Notes: generated from the sequence alone by a model not told the origin. 64,000 nt of DNA from an uncultured Atopobium sp. (GCA_946997485.1 CAMPVF010000004.1:62001-126000), one strand, 5' to 3'; shown: positions 46,418-55,604, numbered from the stretch's first letter. Numbers and translations: made by a program.

Positions 46418-46562
46418 AGCGCTCTTCCATAGCACAACTGGGTGAACCGACACGCGTTTTGAGGGAGCTCAAATTTCGTCTGTAGTACAGGTATCCTTCC
46501 TAGTTAAGGAAGCTGGAACAAGCGATGAGAGCACCCACCTGTATAGAAGGTGGGTTCATTTC
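46418..46562 (+). ncRNA. Candidate structured small RNA (6S-like?)
   Basis: A 145-nt non-coding stretch that folds by eye: 5' GCTCT-(TC)-CAT-A-GC (46421-46433) pairs with GC-G-ATG-AGAGC (46522-46532) to close the molecule. Internal hairpins are CTGT-agt-ACAG and CTTCC-tagttaa-GGAAG. The end is a terminator-like hairpin ACCCACCT-gtataga-AGGTGGGT with TTCATTT. A long irregular rod plus terminator resembles 6S RNA, but I cannot confirm the family. It does not match SRP RNA or tmRNA cores. Confidence 0.5.
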
Positions 46563-46596
46563 GCGCCTATGGAGGAGCGTGTTTTATTATGCCGCT

Positions 46597-46640
46597 ATGG
46601 CGCTCGTATGGCGCTCGTATGGCGCTCGTATGGCGCTCGT
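46597..46640. repeat. Four tandem copies of an 11-bp unit
   Basis: atggcgctcgt repeated four times without change, then diverging (atgtgagcg). In one frame it would encode a repeating MALVWRSYGAR-like peptide, but no gene is supported. Confidence 0.95.
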
Positions 46641-46694
46641 ATGTGAGCGTTGTGGGACTCGTGTGGAGTTCTCACAAAAACGCAAAGCTACACA

Positions 46695-46728
46695 AAAAAC
46701 CTGCAGATGGCAAGCCGCCTGCAGGTTT
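46695..46728 (-). terminator. Terminator of the infC-rpmI-rplT operon
   Basis: AAACCTGCAG and CTGCAGGTTT pair around a 12-nt loop that has its own GGC/GCC pairing. Read on the minus strand the stem ends in TTTTTT. Confidence 0.9.
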
Positions 46729-46768
46729 ATGTATATGCATATATGCACTTATCTACACAATGTGCAGC

Positions 46769-47125
46769 TTATGCAAGTGCCTTTTTAGCCACTTCGGCAA
46801 GATCGGCAAAGGTTGCTTCGTCTTCGTAAGCAATTTGAGCCAATACTTTACGGTCGAGCTCAACACCAGCAAGCTTTAAGCCGTGCATAAAGGTGCTGTA
46901 GGAAAGACCATTTACGCGGGCTGCAGCATTAATACGCTGAATCCACAAACCACGAATCTCGCGTTTCTTTGCACGACGATCGCGATATGCATATTGGAGT
47001 GAGTGTTGTACCTGCTCTTTCATACCACGGAAGGTGCGAGAACCAACACCGTAGTAACCCTTTGAGCGCTCTACCAATGTTTGACGCTTTTTGCGACCCG
47101 CCATTGCGCGTTTTACACGTGCCAT
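46769..47125 (-). CDS. rplT: 50S ribosomal protein L20
   Basis: 118 residues, full-length L20: MARVKRAMAGRKKRQTLVERSKGYYG, RDRRAKKREIRGLWIQRINAAAR and NGLSYSTFMHGLKLAGVELDRKVL. Binds 23S rRNA early in assembly and in many bacteria represses its own operon by binding the leader RNA. AAGGAG lies 10 nt before the ATG. Confidence 0.98.
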   Translation of the reverse strand: MARVKRAMAGRKKRQTLVERSKGYYGVGSRTFRGMKEQVQHSLQYAYRDRRAKKREIRGLWIQRINAAARVNGLSYSTFMHGLKLAGVELDRKVLAQIAYEDEATFADLAEVAKKALA

Positions 47126-47172
47126 ATCAAATCAACTCCTTGATTTCTTGTTACAGACGCACGGGGCGCCAA

Positions 47173-47367
47173 CTAGTTACCCATACGCTGCGATACGTTG
47201 TGCGAATCGGCAGCAGTAAGAACAGCTTCCTTGCGGAAACCACGAATACGCTTTTGAGACTTCTTGGTAAGAATGTGGCTCTTAAATGCTTTAGCACGCA
47301 TAATCTTGCCAGTACCAGTACGGCGAAAACGCTTTGCCGAACCTTTATGAGTTTTCATTTTAGGCAT
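47173..47367 (-). CDS. rpmI: 50S ribosomal protein L35
   Basis: 64 residues, MPKMKTHKGSAKRFRRTGTGKI and basic throughout, normal length for L35. It lies between infC (16 bp) and rplT (47 bp) in the standard infC-rpmI-rplT order. AAAGGAG lies 11 nt before the ATG. Confidence 0.97.
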   Translation of the reverse strand: MPKMKTHKGSAKRFRRTGTGKIMRAKAFKSHILTKKSQKRIRGFRKEAVLTAADSHNVSQRMGN

Positions 47368-47383
47368 GACGTATCAATCTCCT

Positions 47384-47968
47384 TTAACTCTCGTTACTGC
47401 GTGAGCTTGGCTCTTCGTTTGCAGTGGACGTTTGTTCCTTCTCGTTAAAAGCACCTTTAATGGGGGCAACAAGCATGTGCATGTTACGACCTTCCATTTT
47501 TGGCTGCTGCTCAACCGTTGCATAGGGTTTGAGATCGGCTGCCAAGCGCTCTAACACGTTAAGACCTTGCTCGGGGTGAGCCATTTCGCGACCACGGAAC
47601 ATAATGGTTACCTTAACGCGTGCACCCCGCTTAAGAAAACGCATAACGTGGTTTTTCTTGGTGGTGTAATCGCCCACATCGATCTTTGGACGAAACTTCA
47701 TTTCCTTAACCTCAACCTTAACCTGCTTTTTTCGCGCAAGTTTTGCTTTGCGGTCTTGGTCGTATTTGAATTTACGATAGTCCATTACCTTGCAAACAGG
47801 AGGTTCTGCTCCTGGTGCAATTTCTACAAGATCGAGGTTTTGCTCATCGGCAATACGCTGTGCATCACGAATGCCAAACAATCCAAGCTGCGATCCGTCT
47901 ACACCAATAAGGCGGCAGGTACGCGCAGTAATCTCTTCATTGATGCGCGTATCATCATTCTTGGCTAT
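47384..47968 (-). CDS. infC: Translation initiation factor IF-3, AUA start
   Basis: 194 residues if read from ATA at 47968. The conserved N-terminus AKNDDTRINEEITARTCRLIGVDGSQLGLFGIRDAQ lies directly after this codon, and the only in-frame codon between it and an upstream TAG is AAG. No ATG, GTG or TTG precedes the conserved part; the first TTG (47881) would lose 29 conserved residues. AAGG lies 8-9 nt upstream. IF3 discriminates against non-AUG starts, so an unusual start gives autoregulation, as for the AUU start in E. coli. VCKVMDYRKFKYDQ and VTIMFRGREMAHPEQG are clear. Confidence 0.92.
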   Translation of the reverse strand: MAKNDDTRINEEITARTCRLIGVDGSQLGLFGIRDAQRIADEQNLDLVEIAPGAEPPVCKVMDYRKFKYDQDRKAKLARKKQVKVEVKEMKFRPKIDVGDYTTKKNHVMRFLKRGARVKVTIMFRGREMAHPEQGLNVLERLAADLKPYATVEQQPKMEGRNMHMLVAPIKGAFNEKEQTSTANEEPSSRSNES

Positions 47969-48051
47969 CTTCTACACCTTCCCTTCATCGCGTGTATCGT
48001 TTATGTGCCGTTGCGCTGCGGGAATGTGCAGCCGCGGCTTTTGCGCGGCAT

Positions 48052-48075
48052 AAAAAAACCCGACATAAGGTCAGG
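48052..48075 (-). terminator. Attenuator-like terminator in the infC leader
   Basis: CCTGAC and GTCGGG pair around a 5-nt loop, followed on the minus strand by seven T. It lies about 85 bp upstream of infC. A second hairpin (CCGCG/CGCGG) lies between it and infC. Such leader terminators control infC-rpmI-rplT operons through L20 or other signals; a terminator of the upstream tRNA gene is the alternative. Confidence 0.65.
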
Positions 48076-48282
48076 CACAAATATGGCTGTTACACCATAG
48101 CAACTATTGTACTTGACCAGGTAGCAGCTCTGCGGCGCCAAACGAGGTGAGAGCATATGCTCTGCTTAACATACACATGGTACGACTATTTGTTTGAGTA
48201 AACAAGGTTTGCGCAGCGTATGCGTACGAATATCATAAAGTACGCATAAGTTGGCAGCACGTTGCCTGCTGAACAATAAAAA

Positions 48283-48369
48283 TGGTGCCCGAGGTGAGAC
48301 TCGAACTCACACTCTGTTGCCAGAAATGGATTTTGAGTCCATCGCGTCTGCCAATTCCACCACTCGGGC
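48283..48369 (-). tRNA. tRNA-Leu (CAA)
   Basis: Minus-strand cloverleaf: acceptor GCCCGAG / CTCGGGC, discriminator A and encoded CCA, long variable arm typical of Leu tRNA, T arm GAGTTCGAGTCTC. The anticodon loop CTCAAAA gives anticodon CAA, reading UUG. 87 nt including CCA. Confidence 0.96.
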
Positions 48370-48495
48370 ACAATCTTGAGCACGTACATGTGCAGAAAAG
48401 AAATATAGCACAGATGCGAACGCTATGCAAGTACAGATGCGCGCACATAAAACTACGCACATACGCGCGCATTGCATATAGGTGCAACAGTTTGC

Positions 48496-49206
48496 TTATT
48501 GCAAATCCTGCAAAAATGGATTTGATGCAAGCTCTTTATACAGCCGCGAAAGATTGCCATGACCAGGGAAAATGTGTGATTGTGGGTCGAGCTCGGTAAT
48601 AATACGTTTAAGTGATGCACGCATAGTGCGCTCATCGCCACCCGTCAAATCGCAGCGACCAATGCTACCTTGGAAGAGCACATCACCCGTAAACACCAAA
48701 CCAGCTGCCTTTTTTTGGCCAACAAATATGCAGCTACCGGGCGTATGTCCGGGCACGTGCATAACGCGAAACGATGCTGAGCCCAAATCAAGCTCCATGC
48801 CATCGGTTAAATAAAAATCGGCTGCAGGCGCATTTGCTTCAAACACATACCCAAAATCGTCGGGGCCTGCCGCATGCCGCGCACGCTCTTCATCGGGCTG
48901 GCAAATACCATATTGACCACCACATGCCTCGCGAAGCCTCGCAACACCGCCCGTGTGATCGTTGTGACCGTGCGTTGCCACAATGTAACGAATTTCCATA
49001 TCTGCAGGTATCTGCTGCGCAATTTCAGCGCCCTGGTCGCCAGGGTCGATAATAATGCCCACACGTTTGCCATTGTCTTGTGCTTCGTACAAATAACAAT
49101 TTGTTTGAAGAGGACCTACGATAAATCCTTGCAGCTCAAGGAGGGGTTCGTGCAAGGATTCATTCTCTTGAGCGGCATCGTGGGAAGCTTGGGTATCTTG
49201 AGGCAT
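48496..49206 (-). CDS. MBL-fold metallohydrolase, glyoxalase II-like
   Basis: 236 residues. Metal motifs: THGHNDHTGG, VMHVPGHTPGS, FTGDVLFQGSIGR and the last His in IFPGHGNLS. Hydrolyses a thioester or related bond; hydroxyacylglutathione-type or persulfide dioxygenase-like functions are possible in the family. AAAGG lies 8 nt before ATG 49206. It follows rel by 79 bp, a neighbourhood (rel-MBL) common in Gram-positive genomes. Confidence 0.88.
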   Translation of the reverse strand: MPQDTQASHDAAQENESLHEPLLELQGFIVGPLQTNCYLYEAQDNGKRVGIIIDPGDQGAEIAQQIPADMEIRYIVATHGHNDHTGGVARLREACGGQYGICQPDEERARHAAGPDDFGYVFEANAPAADFYLTDGMELDLGSASFRVMHVPGHTPGSCIFVGQKKAAGLVFTGDVLFQGSIGRCDLTGGDERTMRASLKRIITELDPQSHIFPGHGNLSRLYKELASNPFLQDLQ

Positions 49207-49285
49207 GTGCATATCCTTTCTTTTGCAGCGTGCTTTTGCAGCGTGTATATCAGGTATATACCGCAAAACGACCATACCATTCACA

Positions 49286-51802
49286 CTACATGTGCTTTTT
49301 TAAATCGTTGCCGCCCTCGCCCGGCAAAATACGACGTGCGTCGAATACCGAATTTACGCGTTTTACCGATGAAAGCAGCGATGAGAGCTTAGATGCATCC
49401 GAAATAGCAAGCAAAAACCTCATGCGCACGTAGCCGTGTGTTGATGTTTGTGTTGCAGCAGATAAAATGTTGTTTCCAGCTTCACAAAGCGTTGTTGTAA
49501 CATCCTTTAACAGGCCCATGCGGTCTGACGCTTCAACCACAATTTCAACCTGAAATTCTGTTGCGCCCGACGTGTCCCACTCAACTGCAATCATACGCTC
49601 GGGGTGCATCATCAGGCCTTTTTCATTAGGACATGTAGTTCTGTGCACCGAAACACCACGGCCGCGCGTGATAAATCCCACAATTGAATCGCCGGCAACG
49701 GGATTACAACAATGTGCCAAATGAACGAGCAAGTCGGGGTCGCCTTTTACTACAACGCCACAGTTTGTTTGACGGCGGCGGCGCTTAAGCGTTGGAATTG
49801 TTTGCGGAACAAGTGGCAAATCGTCGGCAATCGCGCGCTCTTTTTCGAGCTGCTTGGCTTCCCGCTGGTCTTTTTGGGTGGTATCTTCTTCGATAATGGC
49901 AACAATCTTATTGCAAACCTGTTTTACGGAAATTTTTCCAGAGCCAACCGACGCCAGCAAATCCTCACTGCGCACAAAATCAAACTGCTCACAGGCGCGC
50001 TCAAGAGCCTTGGTAACGCGGGTTGTTGATATACCATAGCCGTGTTTGCGCAGCTCATGGCCAAGATCACTGCGGCCTTGCTCGGCATCATCGGTTCTTG
50101 AAAGCGTTGAGAAGTACTTTCTTACCTTTGCTTTTGCTGAAGGCGTGGTGCATACATGGAGCCAATCGTGGCTTGGACGTGCATTTTTGTTGGTGAGCAC
50201 TTCAATGCGGTCGCCGTTTTGCAGTCTGTAGGTAAGCGGCACCACCGAGCCGTTAATCTTTGCACCAACACAGTGATTTCCAATTTCGGTATGCACGGCA
50301 TAGGCAAAGTCAAGCGGCGTTGCATCACGGCGCAGGTTGATAACCTCGCCTTTTGGTGTGAACACAAAAATTTCGTCCTCAAACAAATCGAGGCGCAAGT
50401 TGTTCATAAACTCATGCGGATCGTCGAGATCGTCGTCTACTGTCCAGTCGAGACTCTTACGTATCCAGTTAATTTGCGAGTCGATTTCCTTTTCGTCGCG
50501 GCTCATTTTTCCCTGACTTGAGCCCGACTTTTTGTACAGCCAGTGCGCGGCGATACCGTATTCAGCCTGAGAGTGCATTTCGTAGGTGCGAATTTGAATT
50601 TCGATAGGACGAGCATCAATGCCTATAACCGTTGTGTGAAGCGAGCGGTAGCCGTTTGGCTTTGGCATGGCAATGTAATCCTTAAAACGCCCAGGTAGAG
50701 GGTGCCAAATGGTGTGCACGCTACCAAGCGCAGAATAGCAATCGCCCACCGTTTTGGTAAGCACGCGAATAGCAATAAGATCGTAGATATCGTTAAAGTT
50801 TTTATCTTTGCGAATCATTTTTTGATAAATTGACCACAGATGCTTTGGCCTTCCCTGAATGGAAACGCCCTGCATGCCAACACGGGCAAGTTCATCTTCG
50901 AGAATATGAATGGTGGACGTGATGTTTTGTTCGCGCTGGGCACGTGATTGCTGCACCATGCGGGCAATACGCTGGTATTCATCGTGATCGAGATACAAAA
51001 ACGCAAGGTCCTCAAGCTCCCATTTAATGGACGAGATACCCAACCGGTCGGCAAGTGGCGCATACACATCGCGCGTTTCCTTTGCCTTAAACGTTCGGCG
51101 ATTCTCGGGCAGTGCTGCTAACGTGCGCATATTGTGCAAACGGTCGGCCAACTTAATGATAATAACGCGAATATCTTTCGACATTGCAAGAAACATTTTG
51201 CGTAAGTTGAGCGCCTGTTTTTCGTCCATCGAACTCACTTCGATAGACGTAAGCTTAGTTACGCCGTCTACCAGCTTACGCACCGTGTAGCCAAAACGCT
51301 CCTCAATGTCGTCGAGCGTTGCACTTGTGTCTTCTACCGTATCGTGCAAAATAGCAGAGCAAATAGAGTCTTCATCCATGTGCAAATCTTTTGCCAAAAT
51401 GAATGCCACTTCAACGGGGTGATTGATGTAGGGCTCCCCCGATTGGCGGCGCTGATCTTTGTGTGCCGCTGATGCAAAATCGTACGCTTCGTCGATACGC
51501 GCAAGCGCAGCAGATCCAAGATAGTGCGCACAAATTGAACGCAGTGCACGCCAGTTATCCGCCTGCGGCACGCCGTGTTTGCGCACGTATGGTGCGGGTG
51601 GCATATCAGGTGCTGCTGCAGACGCTGCTTGAGGTACTGCTGCAGACGCTGCAGGCGCGGGTGTGGCATCAGCGACAGGTGCCGGGTGCACTGGCATGGC
51701 AGCATCCTGCAGCGCTGGCAGGTGTTCTGTTGCGCGCGCGGGTGTTTCATCGCTCATCGGTACAGACGAGCGTGTCTGGCGGGGTGAATCATCTGTCATC
51801 AT
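49286..51802 (-). CDS. rel: Bifunctional (p)ppGpp synthetase/hydrolase
   Basis: 838 residues; makes and degrades the stringent-response alarmone. After an Ala/Pro-rich tail of about 75 residues come the HD hydrolase (SGEPYINHPVEVAFILA, ILHDTVEDT), the synthetase (PKPNGYRSLHTTV), TGS (VFTPKGEVINLRRDATPLDFAY) and a C-terminal ACT domain. Hydrolase residues are intact, so both activities are expected. The start ATG at 51802 overlaps the stop of the recJ-helicase gene (ATGA), with AAAGAG upstream, showing coupled translation. Confidence 0.95.
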   Translation of the reverse strand: MMTDDSPRQTRSSVPMSDETPARATEHLPALQDAAMPVHPAPVADATPAPAASAAVPQAASAAAPDMPPAPYVRKHGVPQADNWRALRSICAHYLGSAALARIDEAYDFASAAHKDQRRQSGEPYINHPVEVAFILAKDLHMDEDSICSAILHDTVEDTSATLDDIEERFGYTVRKLVDGVTKLTSIEVSSMDEKQALNLRKMFLAMSKDIRVIIIKLADRLHNMRTLAALPENRRTFKAKETRDVYAPLADRLGISSIKWELEDLAFLYLDHDEYQRIARMVQQSRAQREQNITSTIHILEDELARVGMQGVSIQGRPKHLWSIYQKMIRKDKNFNDIYDLIAIRVLTKTVGDCYSALGSVHTIWHPLPGRFKDYIAMPKPNGYRSLHTTVIGIDARPIEIQIRTYEMHSQAEYGIAAHWLYKKSGSSQGKMSRDEKEIDSQINWIRKSLDWTVDDDLDDPHEFMNNLRLDLFEDEIFVFTPKGEVINLRRDATPLDFAYAVHTEIGNHCVGAKINGSVVPLTYRLQNGDRIEVLTNKNARPSHDWLHVCTTPSAKAKVRKYFSTLSRTDDAEQGRSDLGHELRKHGYGISTTRVTKALERACEQFDFVRSEDLLASVGSGKISVKQVCNKIVAIIEEDTTQKDQREAKQLEKERAIADDLPLVPQTIPTLKRRRRQTNCGVVVKGDPDLLVHLAHCCNPVAGDSIVGFITRGRGVSVHRTTCPNEKGLMMHPERMIAVEWDTSGATEFQVEIVVEASDRMGLLKDVTTTLCEAGNNILSAATQTSTHGYVRMRFLLAISDASKLSSLLSSVKRVNSVFDARRILPGEGGNDLKKHM

Positions 51803-54800
51803 GAATCTCTTTCGTTTATGTGCTCGCCGCAATGCGGAACTATAGGCTTTTGAATCCTATCTAAAAGCTGCGCACACGTGGCCGTTTGTGCCCAGCTACT
51901 AAAATGCTCAAAAGCATCCCACATTCGTATACCTTCAACATATCGTAATGATTTTTCAAGCATAACACGATTTGGGTTTTTCACCATCGATATACGATAA
52001 TACACGTTGTCGCGTTCAGCTTGGGAGCGGGAAGCGGCAGATTCAACTTCGTCGGCATGGTCTAATTGAACAGGTGCATCAGCAGGTTCAGATTCAGGTT
52101 CAGGTTCACCGTTCGGTTCAACTTCTGCGCCGAGTTCAGGTTCAAGTTCAACTTCGGGTTCACCCTGTGCGGAATGATGAACTGCACGTGCCGACCATGT
52201 TTGTTCATACGAAATAATACCAACGTCACGCAAAATTGCTAAACATTGTTCAATACAAGAAACCGACAGCGCTCCTACCGACACATGTGCACGAATATCA
52301 GCCAAAATGTCGCTAATTTGCAGCGTAATATGCCACGATGCATCGCCAACGCTGCACGCATGCGGAAATGTACGATCGCTTCGCTGGCACATGCTGCTGA
52401 GCGCCTGATATACCACGGCAACTTCGCTGCGGCTTGGCGTTGTGGTAGACAAAATGAACGAATTGCTATGCGCGTCAGCCTGTGTATACAGCGTATAGAT
52501 AGTTGCCGGCTTGCCATCGCGCCCTGCACGACCACTCATTTGATTAAGATCGGTAAACGAAAATGGCAGATGGTACAGCACCACCGAGCGGATATCGGGG
52601 ATGTTTACACCCTCGCCAAATGCCGATGTAGCAACAATGCAATACACGTCGTCGCTGCGAAATGCCCGCTCAACCCGCTGACGCGCAAGACGCGTAAGAC
52701 CGGCATGATAAAATGCAATACGCGGTGCATACTCGGGCAGTTTATGACGAAGCATTACCACCAGCTCCTGCGCACACGCGCGAGAGTTTACATACACAAC
52801 CATTTTTTCGCCATGAGAAACAAGTGAGGTGAGCTGTGCGCGACGATGCCGTGAGTTGTGCATATCAACAACATCAAGATTAGTACGCACATGACTATCT
52901 ACCAGCACATGTTCAGTATCAATAGAAAGTACCTGACACACTTCTTGAGCATCGGCATCGTTCATTGTTGCACTTAGCGCAATACACGTTGGGTTATTAA
53001 ACTGCTCAAGCACAGAAGGCATGTCAAGGTAGGCCGTGCGCGCGCCTGCTTTTGCAGCGGCAATGTGATGCGCTTCATCAAACACAACAAACCCAACTCT
53101 ATGAGCAAAATCTGCCGTATGAATTGCCAAATACTCAGGCGTTGTCATAACAATGTCAACATTCCCGTTTACCATTTCGTCCATTATGCGCGCACGCTCA
53201 TCGGGCAGTGTAGCACCACAAAGCATGCGTACGCGAACGCCAAAATGGTCGCACACATCGCTTAAGTGATAATACTGATCGTTTGCTAGCGCACGGAGTG
53301 GATACACAAAAATGCTCATGGTATGCGCGCATAACGCACAAATAAGGGCATGTACCTGGAAAATGAGGGATTTTCCACGACCGGTTGCCATAACACACAT
53401 GCATGACGTGTTGTGAGCAAGAAGATCGATAGCGCGCTTTTGCACCGGATGGAGCGTATGGGTGCCAATAAGCTGGTTTAATACAAATTGCGAAACGTTG
53501 GCACGGCTCATACGAGCAAGTTCAGATCGAATGGAGCGCGCGATATCGCTATCGGAAAGCTGACTTACGGGCGTCGTGTGTGCCGATGTGCTCGGCAGCG
53601 ATAACAGCGACGATGCAGCACACAACCGACCATTTTGGTGAACATCACGCGCATCAGCTGGACAAGCTGCAGCAGTGCTCGCGACTGCCGATGCAACACT
53701 CGCAGCTGCATCAGCACTCATAGACGCGTTATATGCTGCAGGCTGCGCCATAAGATCGGGCATGAGACTACCATATGCACACGAATCACAATCGCCAGCG
53801 CACAGGCTTCGCACACTGGAGAGCATGTGCGCATCCATATGTTCAAGCAGCGGATGTGCCTCATAGCGATGCACGCTGCCGTCGGGCAATTGCTGCACAA
53901 TATCTTGAACAATAAGCTTGGGTTTTATACGCCCTTGCCAGGTTTCATTACTTGCACTAAACACAATATCAACCGGCTTGGTGTTTGCCATAAGCTCGTC
54001 GATATGCGCTGCTCGAAACAAAATAGCATCAAGCCGTGTGTTGCCTTGCACAGCTACAAAGCGTAAATGGTTTCCCTGAGAGCCAACTTTTGCTTTGTTT
54101 TTCATAATTACGCCGCGCGCTGCAAAGAGGGGGCGTTCGTTTCCTTTGCCAAAAGGCTGCATAATTTCGAGCGAGTCGAGCGATTGCACGGTAATTTCGC
54201 TTAATGAAACAACCGCAGAAATTTCGTCGGTGTCGTCGAATTGTTCTGCAGGCAACGCGTTCATATACGCCTGAAGGCGGGCGCGAAACGTATCAAGTGC
54301 ATCTGCAGCGCAGGTAATACCCACTGCACCTTGGTGCCCCCCAAAGCGCTCAAGCACATCAGAGCAGCTCTGCACGGCGGCAAACAAATCGATGGAGCCC
54401 GCCGTTCTCCCCGACCCTTTAGCCACACCATCCTGAATTGAACACACAATACACGGCACGTGATAGCGACGCTGCAGGCGCGCAGCAACAATGCCTTTTA
54501 CGCCTTCTGCCCAATCGGCGCCTGCAACAACAAGCACACGCTCGTTTTTATACATGCGTTCTGCCTGCTCAAGGGCCTGTTTAGTAACCTCAGCTTCTTT
54601 TTCTTTGCGCAAGGTATTTACAGCTTCAAGCTGTGATGCCAAGCTAAACGCATCGCTTAATCTATCGGCACACAGCACATGATATGCAAGCATCGTGCTA
54701 TCCATGCGGCCAGCAGCATTGAGGCGCGGAATAAGCGAAAACGGCAACTCTTCCGAAGTAACACTATGAATATCAATGCCGCTTACTCGTGCAAGGGCGA

Positions 54801-55596
54801 GCAAACCCGGGGTGCGCGTATAGTGGAGCCGCTCCAATCCCGCGGTAACGATTGCTCTGTTTTCGCAGGTAAGCTCCATCATATCAGCGAGCGTACCTAA
54901 AGCTGCAAACTCAAGATAATCTTTCCAAAGCGAGGGATTTCCGCACGCGGCACCAAGCGCACACACAAGCTTGAGCGCAACACCTACGCCCGCCAAATCG
55001 TATGAAGGGCACGTTACATCGAGTTTGGGGTTACACACTTCGTCTATTGCAGGTACAAGATTATCTGGTTCATGATGATCGGTTACCACTACATCAACGC
55101 CGCGGCTACGCAACCACTCAACCTCAGAAGCTGCGGAAATACCGTTATCAACCGTAATAATAAGCTGTGCGGGAGTTTCGTTAAGCAGGCGCGTAAGCGC
55201 AGCTACAGATAGGCCGTAGCCTTCATGAGTTCGATTTGGAATAAAAGGCGTAACCGTTGCGCCAAGCGCGGTGAGTGCCTGCGTAAGTAAACACGTGCTG
55301 GTAATACCATCAACGTCAAAATCACCAAACACAGCGATGCGCTCATGTGCCTTAAGCGCAGCTCGAATGCGCTGGGTGGCGGCGTGCATGCCCGGTATGC
55401 AATACGGGTCTTCCCAATCGCGTTCAATATCGGCACTTAAATAGGTTTGAACATCGTAAGGATCGGATTTGCCGCGCGATACAAGAACACGTGCAACCAA
55501 CCGTGGAAGGTTGCACGCGCGCATAAGCGTTGTTTCTTCATTGGACGACTGCGGAAGAATGGTCCACCTTGTTTGATGCTGAAACGCGGCGCTCAT
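51799..55596 (-). CDS. recJ: RecJ exonuclease fused to a RecQ-like helicase
   Basis: 1265 residues, about twice RecJ length. Residues 1-580 are RecJ, a 5'-3' single-strand DNA exonuclease: AVFGDFDVDGITST, VVTDHHE, GSGRTAGSIDL and the OB-fold part. Residues about 670-1050 are a superfamily 2 helicase resembling RecQ: MATGRGKSLIFQ (Walker A), FDEAHHI, ALSATM, SAFGEGVNIPD and QMSGRAGRDGKPAT. A Glu/Pro linker near 1160 is encoded by GTTCA-type repeats. The fusion puts unwinding and resection in one protein. It starts 8 bp after secF. Confidence 0.92.
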   Translation of the reverse strand: MSAAFQHQTRWTILPQSSNEETTLMRACNLPRLVARVLVSRGKSDPYDVQTYLSADIERDWEDPYCIPGMHAATQRIRAALKAHERIAVFGDFDVDGITSTCLLTQALTALGATVTPFIPNRTHEGYGLSVAALTRLLNETPAQLIITVDNGISAASEVEWLRSRGVDVVVTDHHEPDNLVPAIDEVCNPKLDVTCPSYDLAGVGVALKLVCALGAACGNPSLWKDYLEFAALGTLADMMELTCENRAIVTAGLERLHYTRTPGLLALARVSGIDIHSVTSEELPFSLIPRLNAAGRMDSTMLAYHVLCADRLSDAFSLASQLEAVNTLRKEKEAEVTKQALEQAERMYKNERVLVVAGADWAEGVKGIVAARLQRRYHVPCIVCSIQDGVAKGSGRTAGSIDLFAAVQSCSDVLERFGGHQGAVGITCAADALDTFRARLQAYMNALPAEQFDDTDEISAVVSLSEITVQSLDSLEIMQPFGKGNERPLFAARGVIMKNKAKVGSQGNHLRFVAVQGNTRLDAILFRAAHIDELMANTKPVDIVFSASNETWQGRIKPKLIVQDIVQQLPDGSVHRYEAHPLLEHMDAHMLSSVRSLCAGDCDSCAYGSLMPDLMAQPAAYNASMSADAAASVASAVASTAAACPADARDVHQNGRLCAASSLLSLPSTSAHTTPVSQLSDSDIARSIRSELARMSRANVSQFVLNQLIGTHTLHPVQKRAIDLLAHNTSCMCVMATGRGKSLIFQVHALICALCAHTMSIFVYPLRALANDQYYHLSDVCDHFGVRVRMLCGATLPDERARIMDEMVNGNVDIVMTTPEYLAIHTADFAHRVGFVVFDEAHHIAAAKAGARTAYLDMPSVLEQFNNPTCIALSATMNDADAQEVCQVLSIDTEHVLVDSHVRTNLDVVDMHNSRHRRAQLTSLVSHGEKMVVYVNSRACAQELVVMLRHKLPEYAPRIAFYHAGLTRLARQRVERAFRSDDVYCIVATSAFGEGVNIPDIRSVVLYHLPFSFTDLNQMSGRAGRDGKPATIYTLYTQADAHSNSFILSTTTPSRSEVAVVYQALSSMCQRSDRTFPHACSVGDASWHITLQISDILADIRAHVSVGALSVSCIEQCLAILRDVGIISYEQTWSARAVHHSAQGEPEVELEPELGAEVEPNGEPEPESEPADAPVQLDHADEVESAASRSQAERDNVYYRISMVKNPNRVMLEKSLRYVEGIRMWDAFEHFSSWAQTATCAQLLDRIQKPIVPHCGEHINERDS
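52064..52168. repeat. GTTCA-type repeats in recJ-helicase linker
   Basis: About nine GTTCAG/GTTCAA/GTTCAC units at 6-bp steps within 90 bp. On the coding strand they give the Glu/Pro run EPEVELEPELGAEVEPNGEP. Frame is preserved because the unit is six bases. Confidence 0.88.
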
Positions 55597-55604
55597 AGCT
55601 GCAG

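Noticed and set aside
46418..46562. Signal-recognition-particle RNA or tmRNA
   Set aside because: The GGAAGGAAGCAG-type SRP loop and the tmRNA tRNA-like ends and tag frame are absent, although CTGGGTGAACC looked SRP-like at first.
46525..46879. Small plus-strand reading frames over the 11-bp repeat
   Set aside because: They consist mainly of the tandem repeat and run into the antisense of rplT; no ribosome-binding site.
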